A stretch of 64,000 nt of DNA from Streptomyces sp. RPA4-2 (GTDB lineage Bacteria; Actinomycetota; Actinomycetes; Streptomycetales; Streptomycetaceae), in NCBI RefSeq assembly GCF_012273515.2, contig NZ_CP050975.2, forward strand, positions 6,820,001 through 6,884,000, given 5' to 3'. The position numbers and the translations under genes are program-made. Below, one piece after another: positions 44,437-52,504 of this stretch. Numbering within the stretch: the stretch's first letter is position 1; every line of letters starts with the position of its first letter. The notes under the pieces were generated by a model. It had not been told where the DNA came from, did no database searches, and saw nothing but the letters and a program-made list of their open reading frames with translations.

Positions 44437-45822
44437 ATGGCACCCGGCCTTCCTACCGCCATGGACCGACCGCACTTCATCGGGATCGGCGGAGCCGGGA
44501 TGTCGGGCATCGCGAAGATCCTGGCGCAGCGCGGGGCGAAGGTGGCGGGCAGCGACGCGAAGGAGTCCGCGACCGCCGAGGCCCTGCGCGCGCTGGGCGC
44601 GACGGTGCACATCGGGCACGCCGCGGACCACCTGGCCTCCGACGCCACCTGTGTGGTCGTCTCGTCCGCGATCCGCGCCGACAACCCGGAGCTGGCCCGC
44701 GCCGCCGAGCTGGGTGTCCCGGTCGTCCACCGTTCGGACGCCCTCGCCCGGCTGATGGACGGTCTGCGCCCGATCGCGGTCGCGGGCACGCACGGCAAGA
44801 CCACGACGACGTCGATGCTGGCGGTGTCGCTCTCGGAACTGGGGCTGCGGCCCTCGTACGCGATCGGCGGCGACCTGGACGAACCGGGCTCGAACGCGCT
44901 GCACGGCGAGGGCGAGATCTTCGTCGCCGAGGCCGACGAGTCGGACCGCAGCTTCCACAAGTACGCGCCCGAGGTGGCGATCGTCCTCAACGTGGAGCTG
45001 GACCACCACGCCAACTACGCGTCCATGGACGAGATCTACGAGTCCTTCGAGACGTTCGCGGGCAGGATCGTCCCCGGCGGCACCCTGGTGATCTCCGCGG
45101 ACAACGAGGGCGCGCGCGAGCTGACGCGGCGGCTGCCGGCCGGTGTGCGCGTGGTGACGTACGGCGACTCGGCGGACGCGGACGTCCGGGTCCTGTCCGT
45201 CGTCCCCCAGGGCCTGAAGAGCGAGGTGACGGTGGACCTCGACGGCGCGCGGCTGACCTTCACGGTCTCCGTCCCCGGCCGCCACTACGCGCACAACGCG
45301 GTGGCCGCGCTGGCGGCCGGTGCGGCGCTGGGCGTCCCGGCGGCCGAGCTGGCCCCGGCGCTCGCCTCCTACACCGGGGTGAAGCGCCGCCTCCAGCTGA
45401 AGGGCGAGGAGGCGGGTGTGCAGGTCGTCGACTCGTACGCGCACCACCCGACGGAGATGACGGCGGACCTGGAGGCGATGCGCGCGAGCGTCTCCGGCCG
45501 CATCCTGGTCCTGTTCCAGCCGCATCTGTTCTCCCGCACCCAGGAGCTGGCCAAGGAGATGGGCGAGGCCCTGTCGCTGGCGGACGCCTCCGTGGTCCTC
45601 GACATCTATCCGGCCCGCGAGGACCCGATCCCGGGCGTCACCAGCGAGCTGATCGTCGACGCGGCGCGGGCGGCGGGCGCGGACGTGACGCCGGTCCACG
45701 ACAAGGCGGAGGCCCCTTCGGTCGTCGCGGGAATGGCGAAGCCGGGTGATCTCGTTCTCACCATGGGCGCGGGTGACGTGACCGATCTCGGCCCCGGGAT
45801 CCTGGCCCGTCTGTCGAAGTAG
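44437..45822 (+). CDS. murC: UDP-N-acetylmuramate--L-alanine ligase
   Basis: It adds the first amino acid, L-alanine, to UDP-N-acetylmuramic acid in peptidoglycan synthesis. The 461-residue protein begins with the UDP-binding motif FIGIGGAGMSGIAKIL near residue 15-30. The ATP-binding loop VAGTHGKTTTTSMLA is near 115, then EADESDRSF, the NVELDHH segment and the C-terminal DSYAHHPTE motif near 330, diagnostic of MurC and Mpl. LVLTMGAGDVTDLG closes it. GGGGAG precedes the ATG at 44437. It lies outside the dcw cluster here, as I recall for streptomycetes, and is followed by msrB after 28 bp. Confidence 0.96.
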   Translation: MAPGLPTAMDRPHFIGIGGAGMSGIAKILAQRGAKVAGSDAKESATAEALRALGATVHIGHAADHLASDATCVVVSSAIRADNPELARAAELGVPVVHRSDALARLMDGLRPIAVAGTHGKTTTTSMLAVSLSELGLRPSYAIGGDLDEPGSNALHGEGEIFVAEADESDRSFHKYAPEVAIVLNVELDHHANYASMDEIYESFETFAGRIVPGGTLVISADNEGARELTRRLPAGVRVVTYGDSADADVRVLSVVPQGLKSEVTVDLDGARLTFTVSVPGRHYAHNAVAALAAGAALGVPAAELAPALASYTGVKRRLQLKGEEAGVQVVDSYAHHPTEMTADLEAMRASVSGRILVLFQPHLFSRTQELAKEMGEALSLADASVVLDIYPAREDPIPGVTSELIVDAARAAGADVTPVHDKAEAPSVVAGMAKPGDLVLTMGAGDVTDLGPGILARLSK

Positions 45823-45850
45823 TCACAGCGTTTGTAAGGGGTTGAGCTTC

Positions 45851-46258
45851 ATGTCGTACGACATCGAAAAGCCGGACGAGCAGTGGCGCGCGGAGCTGAC
45901 CCCCGCCGAGTACACCGTTCTGCGCCGTGCGGGCACGGAGCCGGCGTTCACCGGGGAGTACACCGATACCAAGGCCAAGGGCGTGTACTCCTGTCGCGCC
46001 TGCGGTGCCGAGCTGTTCACCTCGCACGAGAAGTTCGAGTCGCACTGCGGCTGGCCGTCCTTCTACGACCCGAAGGACTCCGAGTCGGTCGAGCTGATCG
46101 AGGACCGCACGCACGGGATGGTACGGACCGAGGTGCGGTGCTCCCGCTGCGGATCGCATCTCGGGCACGTCTTCGAGGGTGAGGGGTACGCGACCCCCAC
46201 CGACCAGCGGTACTGCATCAACAGCATCTCGCTGCGGCTGGCGGAGGACGAGGGCTGA
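45851..46258 (+). CDS. msrB: Peptide methionine-R-sulfoxide reductase
   Basis: It reduces methionine-R-sulfoxide in oxidised proteins. The 135-residue product contains the two zinc-binding CxxC pairs (YSCRACGAELF and CSRCGSHLGHVF). The substrate-pocket segment HCGWPSFYDP carries the usual resolving Cys, and the catalytic Cys is in QRYCINSISLRL near the C-terminus. The ATG at 45851 has AAGGGG 9 nt upstream. It lies 28 bp after murC and is probably cotranscribed. A 10-bp-stem hairpin follows. Confidence 0.95.
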   Translation: MSYDIEKPDEQWRAELTPAEYTVLRRAGTEPAFTGEYTDTKAKGVYSCRACGAELFTSHEKFESHCGWPSFYDPKDSESVELIEDRTHGMVRTEVRCSRCGSHLGHVFEGEGYATPTDQRYCINSISLRLAEDEG

Positions 46259-46279
46259 GCCCGGCTCTCCTCGCAGCGT

Positions 46280-46304
46280 GGGGCCGGCCCGGGTGGCCGG
46301 CCCC
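46280..46304 (+). terminator. Hairpin after msrB
   Basis: GGGGCCGGCC at 46280-46289 pairs with GGCCGGCCCC at 46295-46304 around a 5-base loop, 21 bases after the msrB stop. Confidence 0.75.
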
Positions 46305-46359
46305 TTCGTCGTCCGGCCGGAGACGATCGGCCCGACGGGTGTCCGTGCCGGGGGCCGGT

Positions 46360-47362
46360 TCAGCGGACCGGCGGCAGGTCCACGCGGAACGTGGCCGGCG
46401 GTTCGTGGCAGTGCCCTGCGTGGCTCGTAGATTCCCGCCACTCGGCGTGCCACGAACGCCTCCGCGTCGAAGGTGCCGGCCAAACGGGCGGTTTCCAGGG
46501 GGAGTTCGGCGACCACGATGGTCTGAGCCCGCTGCGGTACGAGCGGAGCGCCGTCCCGGGCCTGGAAGGTCCAGCCGAAGGCCGCCGGGCCCTCGTCGAC
46601 GCCCGTGACGACGGGGAGCCGGTCGACACGGCTGACGCTGCCGGAACGGGTGTGCTTGACGCCCATCCCCAGAAGTCTGGTCAGCGCGGGCCGGAACTCC
46701 GAGCTGAAGCCCCACGCGCCCGGGTGGCTCGCGGACGCCGCGTACAAGGCGGTCGAGCGGGCCAGCAGGGGCCGCGCCTCGGCGTACCGGCGCTCCAGGA
46801 CCAGCGACTGGGCCAGCGAACGCAACTCCACGCGGTCGTCGGCGGGGACCTGCGGGGCGGCGCCGGGGACGGCCGGGCCGGCCGGAGCGAGGGACGGAGC
46901 CGTGACGCTCGGCGGCGTGCGGCCCGACGGTGCACGGCTCCCGGTGACCGTCGCCGTGTACCGCCGCGGTCGTGGCCACCCCGCCTTCGGCCTCGCCCAC
47001 AGCCGTACGGTCCCGGTCACGGAGTCGCCGTGGAGCCGGAGCTCGGCGGTGCCCGTGTCCGCCTCGCGGGGCAGCAGCAGGCGCGGCAGGGGGTCCGGCC
47101 CGGGCCACGCCTCGGCCTCGGGCCACATCATCCAGTGCGGCGGCGCACCGTCGCGGTGCTCGGGGTCGACCCGGACACCGACCGCGCCGGGCGTGTACCG
47201 CACCTCCCCGTCGCCGGCCCCCGCCACCATCCAGAACGGGGCTCCGCGGCGGGCCTCACCCTCCGCGGCGAGAGCGAACACCTCTCCCAGGATCAGCGTG
47301 CCGGGGAGTTCCGGCAGCGCCGTCCCGTCCAGCTCCGGCCGGATCAGGACCGTGTACGACAC
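46360..47362 (-). pseudogene. Conserved hypothetical gene with probable 1-nt frameshift near its end
   Basis: From GTG at 47362 the product reads SYTVLIRPELDGTALPELPG, then APFWMVAGAGDGEVRYTPG, HWMMWPEAEAWPGPDPLPRL and a helical region ending AGTFDAEAFVARRVAGIYEP. In this frame there is no stop until 45758, which would run antisense through msrB into murC. One base off, in the window 46400-46436, the frame ends cleanly as HEPPATFRVDLPPVR at 46360, with G/C in every third codon position. The span of 1003 nt is one more than a multiple of three. A 1-nt insertion (or sequencing error) is the simplest reading. Function unknown; no signal peptide is seen. Confidence 0.6.
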
Positions 47363-47619
47363 CTCGTCCCCGGCCGTCCCGTCTCCGTCAGGCGCGGCTC
47401 GTCCACCTTGCCGCCGGTCGGCAGCAGCGCGAGCCCGCCGTCTCTCTGTGGTTGCATCTCGTACTCGCCCGGCGACAGCCCCGCGCGGACACAGGCGCCG
47501 TCGAGGAGCGCCCGCAGCCGGCGCTGCACGTCGAACTGCGCCTCCTGGCCGAGCCCGCTGTACCCCTCCACGTCGTACGCCACGCACACATGACGGTTCC
47601 CCGGCGCGTCCAACCCCAC
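47344..47619 (-). pseudogene. Truncated nucleotidyl cyclase-like protein (N-terminal remnant)
   Basis: The 91-residue product starts GLDAPGNRHVCVAYDVEGYS, whose DVEGYS strand resembles the first metal-binding strand of class III cyclase-like domains. It continues with QRRLRALLDGACVRAG and MQPQRDGGLALLPTGGKVDEP. Relatives I remember run to about 200 residues. Here the similarity stops at VDEPRL and the frame ends 14 residues later, inside the next gene (19-nt overlap). A deletion that removed the C-terminal half and placed the downstream gene at the junction would explain this. The GTG at 47619 follows a G-rich ribosome binding site. Confidence 0.55.
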
Positions 47620-47789
47620 TGCCCCCCCAGGTTCGGTGGTGGAGCAACGGTAGCCCGACGCCCCCCGCGTAAAGAGAAGTTGGGTGAGACGTGGGTGTCC
47701 GGCGCCGGTCGACGGCAGCCGGGCCGTTGTCAGTGGCGCGTTCTACTGTGGTGCGGCAGGAGATCCACGACGAGAGACAGGAGGTTCTC

Positions 47790-48347
47790 ATGACGAACCT
47801 GCCCGATCGGCCGCACACCGCGCTGCTCGTCATCGACGTCCAGAACGGGGCGATGGCGGGTACCCACGGGCGCGACGAGGTGATCGCGAACATCAACACC
47901 CTGGTCGGCAAGGCCCGTGCGGAGGACGTGCCCGTGGTCTGGGTGCAGCACGCCGACGACAACCTGGTGCGGGGCAGCGAGAGCTGGCAGTACGTGCCGG
48001 AGCTGGTCCGGCGGGACGGGGAACCGCTCGTCCACAAGACCTACGGCGACTCCTTCGAGGGCACCGAGCTGGAGGAACTGCTCGCCGAGCGCGGCGTGGG
48101 CCGGATCGTGGTCGCGGGCGCGCAGACCGACGCGTGCATCCGCGGGACCCTGCACGGAGGTCTGGTGCGCGGGTACGACGTGACGCTGGTCGGTGACGCG
48201 CACACGACGGAGGACCTCACGGCGTACGGCGCGCCGCCCCCGGACCAGGTGATCGCGCACACCAATCTCTACTGGCGCGAGGAGAGCGCGCCCGGCCGTC
48301 GCGGAGGGACCGTGGACACGGCGGAGGTGACGTTCGCGACGTACTGA
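47790..48347 (+). CDS. Isochorismatase-family cysteine hydrolase
   Basis: A hydrolase of the isochorismatase/nicotinamidase fold, 185 residues. The catalytic triad is visible: Asp in LLVIDVQNGAM (residue 16), Lys in LVHKTYGDSF near 91 and Cys in AQTDACIRGTLHGG near 115, next to the usual cis-peptide position. The last 20 residues are a variable tail. The substrate could be an amide or a small ring compound; no neighbour indicates which. CAGGAGG precedes the ATG at 47790. It converges on the conservon. Confidence 0.88.
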   Translation: MTNLPDRPHTALLVIDVQNGAMAGTHGRDEVIANINTLVGKARAEDVPVVWVQHADDNLVRGSESWQYVPELVRRDGEPLVHKTYGDSFEGTELEELLAERGVGRIVVAGAQTDACIRGTLHGGLVRGYDVTLVGDAHTTEDLTAYGAPPPDQVIAHTNLYWREESAPGRRGGTVDTAEVTFATY

Positions 48348-48358
48348 GCGACGCGCGG

Positions 48359-48985
48359 CTACCGCCGGTCCCGCGCGGAGGAGGCGATCAACTCGTCGAT
48401 GAGGGTGATCAGTACGTCCCGGCACGACCCCCGCTCCCGCGCGTCGCAGAGGAGCACGGGGGTCCGCTCCGGCAGGGCCAGGGCGTCCCGGATCTCCTCG
48501 GGTGTGTACGGATGCCGTCCGTGGAAGCCGTTGACGCCCACGACGAACGGGATACCGCGGCGCTCGAAGAAGTCGACGGCGGCGAAGCTGGACTCGGGCC
48601 GGCGCACGTCGATGAGGACCACGGCCCCGAGGGCGCCGATGGCGAGGTCGTTCCACATGAACCAGAACCGCTGCTGGCCAGGGGTTCCGAAGAGATACAG
48701 GACCAGTTCGGGGCTGAGGGTGATGCGGCCGAAGTCCAGGGCCACGGTGGTCGCCCGTTTCTTCTCGATGCCGTCGAGGTCGTCGATGTCCAGACCGGCG
48801 GAGGTGAGGGGCTCCTCGGTGCGCAGCGGGACGATCTCGCTGACCGATCCGACCATGGTGGTCTTGCCGACACCGAAACCCCCGGCGATCAGGATCTTGA
48901 CCGCTTCGGGCGCTTCGGCTGCTTGTGGTGCGTGCGGTGTTTCGGGTGCTGAAGTCCCTCGCGTGGCGGGGTCAGAGCCGGCCAA
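48359..48985 (-). CDS. cvnD: Conservon GTP/ATP-binding protein (CvnD)
   Basis: A Ras-like G protein of the conservon signalling module, 208 residues. After 27 polar residues comes KILIAGGFGVGKTTMVGSVS (P-loop). The switch region follows with TTVALDFGRI, then LYLFGTPGQQRFWFMWNDL (DxxG-equivalent) and VVGVNGFHG (NKxD position, here lacking the usual Lys-Asp). In conservons CvnD associates with CvnA-C at the membrane. The start is TTG at 48985: GAGGGA lies 5 nt upstream, no ATG or GTG occurs before the P-loop, and the codon overlaps cvnC by 14 nt. Last gene of the operon. Confidence 0.9.
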   Translation of the reverse strand: MAGSDPATRGTSAPETPHAPQAAEAPEAVKILIAGGFGVGKTTMVGSVSEIVPLRTEEPLTSAGLDIDDLDGIEKKRATTVALDFGRITLSPELVLYLFGTPGQQRFWFMWNDLAIGALGAVVLIDVRRPESSFAAVDFFERRGIPFVVGVNGFHGRHPYTPEEIRDALALPERTPVLLCDARERGSCRDVLITLIDELIASSARDRR

Positions 48986-49328
48986 GGCCGTCCCTCACTT
49001 TCTGCAGCAGGTCCAGATCCGGGGTGCGGGAGACGAGACGCGGCGCTTGGACCGTGATCCGGCCCGCCTCCAGCAGATCGCAGAGCAGGATGACGACGAC
49101 GCTCACCGGGAGGTCGAGCTGGGCGGCTAGTTCCGCCACCACGACCGGCCGCGCGCACAGCCGCACGATGCGCTGGTGCTCGGGCTGCGACCGGTCGGAC
49201 CCGTCGGGCGGAGGGTCCACGGCGGTCACCGACGTGATGAGGGTGAAGTCGGCGCGGCTGGGCCGGGTTCGGCCTCCGGTCAGGGCGAACGGCCGTACCA
49301 GACGGCCGGCCGCGTCGCCTTCGCTCAC
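48972..49328 (-). CDS. cvnC: Conservon DUF742 protein (CvnC)
   Basis: A 118-residue DUF742 protein, the third component of the conservon. It contains RLVRPFALTGGRTRP, the family opening, then EHQRIVRLCARPVVVAELAAQL, a winged-helix-like segment, and LLCDLLEAGRITVQAP. The GTG at 49328 lies 1 bp after the cvnB stop. A longer frame to 49364 overlaps cvnB and is less likely. Its C-terminal end overlaps the TTG start of cvnD. Confidence 0.9.
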   Translation of the reverse strand: MSEGDAAGRLVRPFALTGGRTRPSRADFTLITSVTAVDPPPDGSDRSQPEHQRIVRLCARPVVVAELAAQLDLPVSVVVILLCDLLEAGRITVQAPRLVSRTPDLDLLQKVRDGLGRL

Positions 49329-49329
49329 C

Positions 49330-49758
49330 TCACTCGCCGTTGCCGGCGGTGCTGCTGCCCGCACGCGGCGCTGCCCTGAGGTGCTCGCCGATCTTCTTCA
49401 CCAGCATGTTCATCTGGTAGGCGACCACGCCGACGTCCGCGCCCTTGTTGGTGAGCACGGCGAGATGGGCGCCGGGTCCCGCGGCGGTGAGGATCAGATA
49501 GCAGTCACGCATCTCGATGAGCGCCTGCCGTACGGGTCCGCCGCGGAAGTCCATGCTGACCCCCTTGCTCAGGCTCATCAGGCCGGACGCGGTCGCCGCC
49601 AGCCGCTCGGCGTCGTCGCGGACGAACGCCGTGGACTTGCTGACGACCAGTCCGTCCTCGGAGAGCACGACGGCGTGGTTCACGTCGGCCACCCGTTCCA
49701 CCAGTCCGGTGAGCAGCTGGTCGAGCTGGCTGTGTGTGGCGGGGCTGGGGCGTGTCAT
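49330..49758 (-). CDS. cvnB: Conservon roadblock/LC7 protein (CvnB)
   Basis: A 142-residue roadblock/LC7 protein, usually a dimeric regulator of the conservon GTPase. The core carries LDQLLTGLVERVADVNHAVVLS, DGLVVSKSTAF and LILTAAGPGAHLAVLTNKGADVG, all family-typical. The ATG at 49758 lies 11 bp after the stop that ends the conserved tail downstream of cvnA. That spacing supports the tail having originally been part of cvnA. Confidence 0.92.
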   Translation of the reverse strand: MTRPSPATHSQLDQLLTGLVERVADVNHAVVLSEDGLVVSKSTAFVRDDAERLAATASGLMSLSKGVSMDFRGGPVRQALIEMRDCYLILTAAGPGAHLAVLTNKGADVGVVAYQMNMLVKKIGEHLRAAPRAGSSTAGNGE

Positions 49759-49769
49759 TTCTCAGTCCT

Positions 49770-50321
49770 TCACGTGCGGTCTGCGGGCGGAGTCGACGAG
49801 CGGTCTGCGGGCGGCCCCGAAGAGTGGCCTGCGGGCGGTGGCGACGAGCGGTCCGGGGGTGTGGCGCGGGATCGGTCCGCGGCGGGGACCCGGTCGCCCG
49901 GATCTTCGGGCGTGTTCTCCCGCTCCCCCTGTTCGCCTGGTGCGCCCGGTTCGTACGCCGCCCCGTCACCATCGGTGTCACGGGCCCGGAGCGTGCCGCG
50001 CTGGAAGCCGGCGAGTGAGGAGGCCGCCCGTTCCGCGGTGAAGTCGGTGAAGTCGGTGACGTCGCCGTCCGCTTCGTGGTCGTCGGTGTCCGCCGGCCCG
50101 GCGTCCTCCCGCAGCTCGGTGGCCAGGCTGGTCTGCGGCACCCGGCGCGGCAGCGGGGTGAGTCCATCCCGCCGGACGGCGGTCGCGGCCGGGGCGGCGC
50201 CGGACCGGGGGGCGGCGGGGTCGCCGGTGCGCGTCCGGGCGGCGGGCTGCGCCTCTCCGGTGCGCTCGTGCGACGGCTTACCCTCGGCGGGAGCGGTGCC
50301 CGGACGCGTCGCGGACGTGGC
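49770..50321 (-). pseudogene. Detached C-terminal tail of cvnA
   Basis: This stretch is in the same frame as cvnA and continues it after the TAA at 50322-50324, giving 183 further codons to a stop at 49770. It contains TPLPRRVPQTSLATELRED, resembling the conserved LPRR-x-RQ-x-LA tail motif of conservon kinases. SSLAGFQRGTLRARD, similar to the other tail motif, follows. No ribosome binding site precedes any start within it, so it is not a separate gene. It would be lost from CvnA unless the stop is read through or is a sequence error. Confidence 0.65.
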
Positions 50322-52313
50322 TTACTGGGTACGCTTGTCCGCCGGGCCGGCGGGGTCCGTGTCCGGAGCGGCCGTGTCCGGTGTCTCGCGCACCACGATC
50401 TCGTGCGGGATCAGCACGATCGCGGTGGTCCCGCCGTACGGCGAGGACCGCAGGGTGACGGCGATGCCGTGCCGGGTGGCGAGCCGGGCGATCACGAACA
50501 TGCCGAGCCGCAGGTCGTCGGCGAGCGCCACCACGTCGAACTGCGGAGCCACCGCCAGCTGGGAGTTGAACGCCGCGTAGTCCTCCTCGGACAGGCCCAG
50601 ACCACGGTCCTCGATCTCCACGGCCAGCCCCTTGGCCACCATCGCGGCGCGCACGCCCACCGGGCCGGGCGCGGGGGAGTAGGCGGTGGCGTTGTCGATG
50701 AGCTCCGCCAGCAGGTGGATGACGTCGGCCACGGCGGGCGGGGTGAGGTACACCTCGTCGTCGGCGTGCACCTCCACCCGCTGATACTGGGCGACCTCGC
50801 CGACGGCGCCGCGCAGGATGTCGACCAGCGCGACCGGTTCGGTCCAGCTGCGTCGGGGCTGCTCTCCGCTGATGATGACGAGGTTCTCCTCGTAGCGCCT
50901 CAACTGGCTTGCCGTGGAGTCGAGTTCGTACAGACCCTTGAGGAACCGAGGGTCCTGGTGTTCGCGCTCCATCGCGTCGAGCTTGCTGAGCTGCAGGTTG
51001 ACCAGGTTCTGGCTCTGCCGGGCGATGCCCAGGATCACCTTCTGGAAGCCGCGTCTGGTGTCGGCGAGTTCCACCGCGGTGTGCACCGCCGTGCGCTGCG
51101 CGGCGTTGAAGGCCTGTGCCACCTGCCCGAGTTCGTCCCCGCCGTAGTCGAGCGGCGGGGTGGCGAGGTCCACGTCCACCGTCTCGCCCCGGTCCAGTCT
51201 GGCGACCACGTCGGGCAGCCGTTCCTGGGCCAGGCTGAGCGTGGCCAGCCGCAGACCGCGCAGCCGCCGGGACAGGGAGCGCGTGATGCGCCACGACATC
51301 ACGACGCACAGCAGCAGGGCGACGAGTCCGCCCGCGCTCAGCGCCGCCGCCTTGACCAGCAGCCCGTGGGCGTTGTCGGCGCTGCGGTCGAGGAGTCCCG
51401 CGGTCTGCTGCCGGATCAGGTCCGAGTACTGGCCGGAGATCCTGGTGAGAGCGGCGTTCCAGCGCCGGCCCGCGTCCGGCAGCTCGACCGTCCGGGCCAC
51501 CGCGCCGTGCGCCGTCCGGGCCGCGATCACCTCGTCCTCGACGGACTCCAGCGTCTTCCAGTCCTGGCTCTGCAGTACCCGTTCGACCCGCGCCTTGACG
51601 GCGCCGTCCAGGGAGGAGAGGGCCTGGCTGCGGAAGACCCAGCGCCGTACGTCGACGAGTTGCGCGAACCGTGTCCACGCCTTCTCGTCGAGCCTCCCCG
51701 AGGGCCAGGCGAGTGCGAGTTCGGCGTCCTCCTGGGCGACCAGTTCCGCGCCGCTTCCCAGGGTGATCAGCGGGCCCGCCTGGGAGGTGAGGTCGCCGTC
51801 GTCGACCTGGGAGAGCTCCTGGAAGGCGTGGATCTGGTCGTCGATGATCGCGGTGTACTGGTCCAGCGACTGCTGGGCGGTGATGTCGGTGGGGTGGTCC
51901 ACCTGTCCCCGGTAGTACTCCAGGCTTCCCACGGACGCCAGGACCGAGTACAGCCGGTCCCCGATGCGGGCGGGCGCGTTCTTGATGTCGTCCGAGCGGC
52001 GCACCAGTTTCGCGACGGCCTCGTCCGTCCTCCCGCGCTGCTGGTCCAGCGCGGTCCGCGAGCCGTGCGGAGAGGCCAGCCAGGCCGCCGACAGACTGCG
52101 CTCCTGTTGCAGCGCGAGCGTCGCGTCGGTGCCCATGGCGCCGGTGGACCTGCTCAGCTCGGTCTGTGACCGCAGCCGCAGCCCCTCCGAGAAGATCTGT
52201 GTGGTCGTCACACCCCACATGGCGCCGAGGGTGACGCTGGGCACCAGCGCCAGCAGGATCAGGGAGAGACGTATGGAGCCGAGACGGCGCCGGGCACCTG
52301 TCCGTGGAGACAT
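50322..52313 (-). CDS. cvnA: Conservon sensor histidine kinase-like protein (CvnA), ends early
   Basis: The membrane sensor of the conservon, 663 residues. An N-terminal helix near residue 15-35 is followed by an extracellular NIT (nitrate/nitrite-sensing) domain to about 330. A second helix (AALSAGGLVALLLCVVMSW) and a HAMP region follow. The dimerisation segment is GFQKVILGIARQSQNLVNLQL. The ATPase domain has AELIDNATAYSPA (N box) and EIEDRGLGLSEEDY. The position before RQSQN lacks a standard phospho-His motif, as in other CvnA proteins. An in-frame TAA ends it at 50322, before the usual C-terminal tail, which is still encoded down to 49770. AGGA precedes the ATG. Confidence 0.88.
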   Translation of the reverse strand: MSPRTGARRRLGSIRLSLILLALVPSVTLGAMWGVTTTQIFSEGLRLRSQTELSRSTGAMGTDATLALQQERSLSAAWLASPHGSRTALDQQRGRTDEAVAKLVRRSDDIKNAPARIGDRLYSVLASVGSLEYYRGQVDHPTDITAQQSLDQYTAIIDDQIHAFQELSQVDDGDLTSQAGPLITLGSGAELVAQEDAELALAWPSGRLDEKAWTRFAQLVDVRRWVFRSQALSSLDGAVKARVERVLQSQDWKTLESVEDEVIAARTAHGAVARTVELPDAGRRWNAALTRISGQYSDLIRQQTAGLLDRSADNAHGLLVKAAALSAGGLVALLLCVVMSWRITRSLSRRLRGLRLATLSLAQERLPDVVARLDRGETVDVDLATPPLDYGGDELGQVAQAFNAAQRTAVHTAVELADTRRGFQKVILGIARQSQNLVNLQLSKLDAMEREHQDPRFLKGLYELDSTASQLRRYEENLVIISGEQPRRSWTEPVALVDILRGAVGEVAQYQRVEVHADDEVYLTPPAVADVIHLLAELIDNATAYSPAPGPVGVRAAMVAKGLAVEIEDRGLGLSEEDYAAFNSQLAVAPQFDVVALADDLRLGMFVIARLATRHGIAVTLRSSPYGGTTAIVLIPHEIVVRETPDTAAPDTDPAGPADKRTQ

Positions 52314-52504
52314 CGTCGTCCTAGTGCGATCAGCGAGGGGAGGAGCGGTTCGGCGGAACGGGCGGGGGGTGACCGCGTGTTCGGTACGGCACTGGGGGTG
52401 CGCAGGATGCTATCCGTACAAGTGCCCGTACGCACCGTGAGTGTCCGAAAACCTTGGGGCGCGTGGTGCCGCTCGTGCGGCCGCGGACGAGCGGCGGGAG
52501 CGGC

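Noticed and set aside
45758..48037. A 759-codon minus-strand open frame spanning msrB and the neighbouring region
   Set aside because: It runs antisense through msrB and into the end of murC. Only its middle part (from 47362 to about 46436) looks like protein. The rest is a by-product of GC-rich sequence and of a probable frameshift.
49770..50141. A separate small Pro-rich gene between cvnA and cvnB
   Set aside because: It is in frame with cvnA, has no ribosome binding site and carries CvnA tail motifs, so it is the displaced tail rather than a gene.
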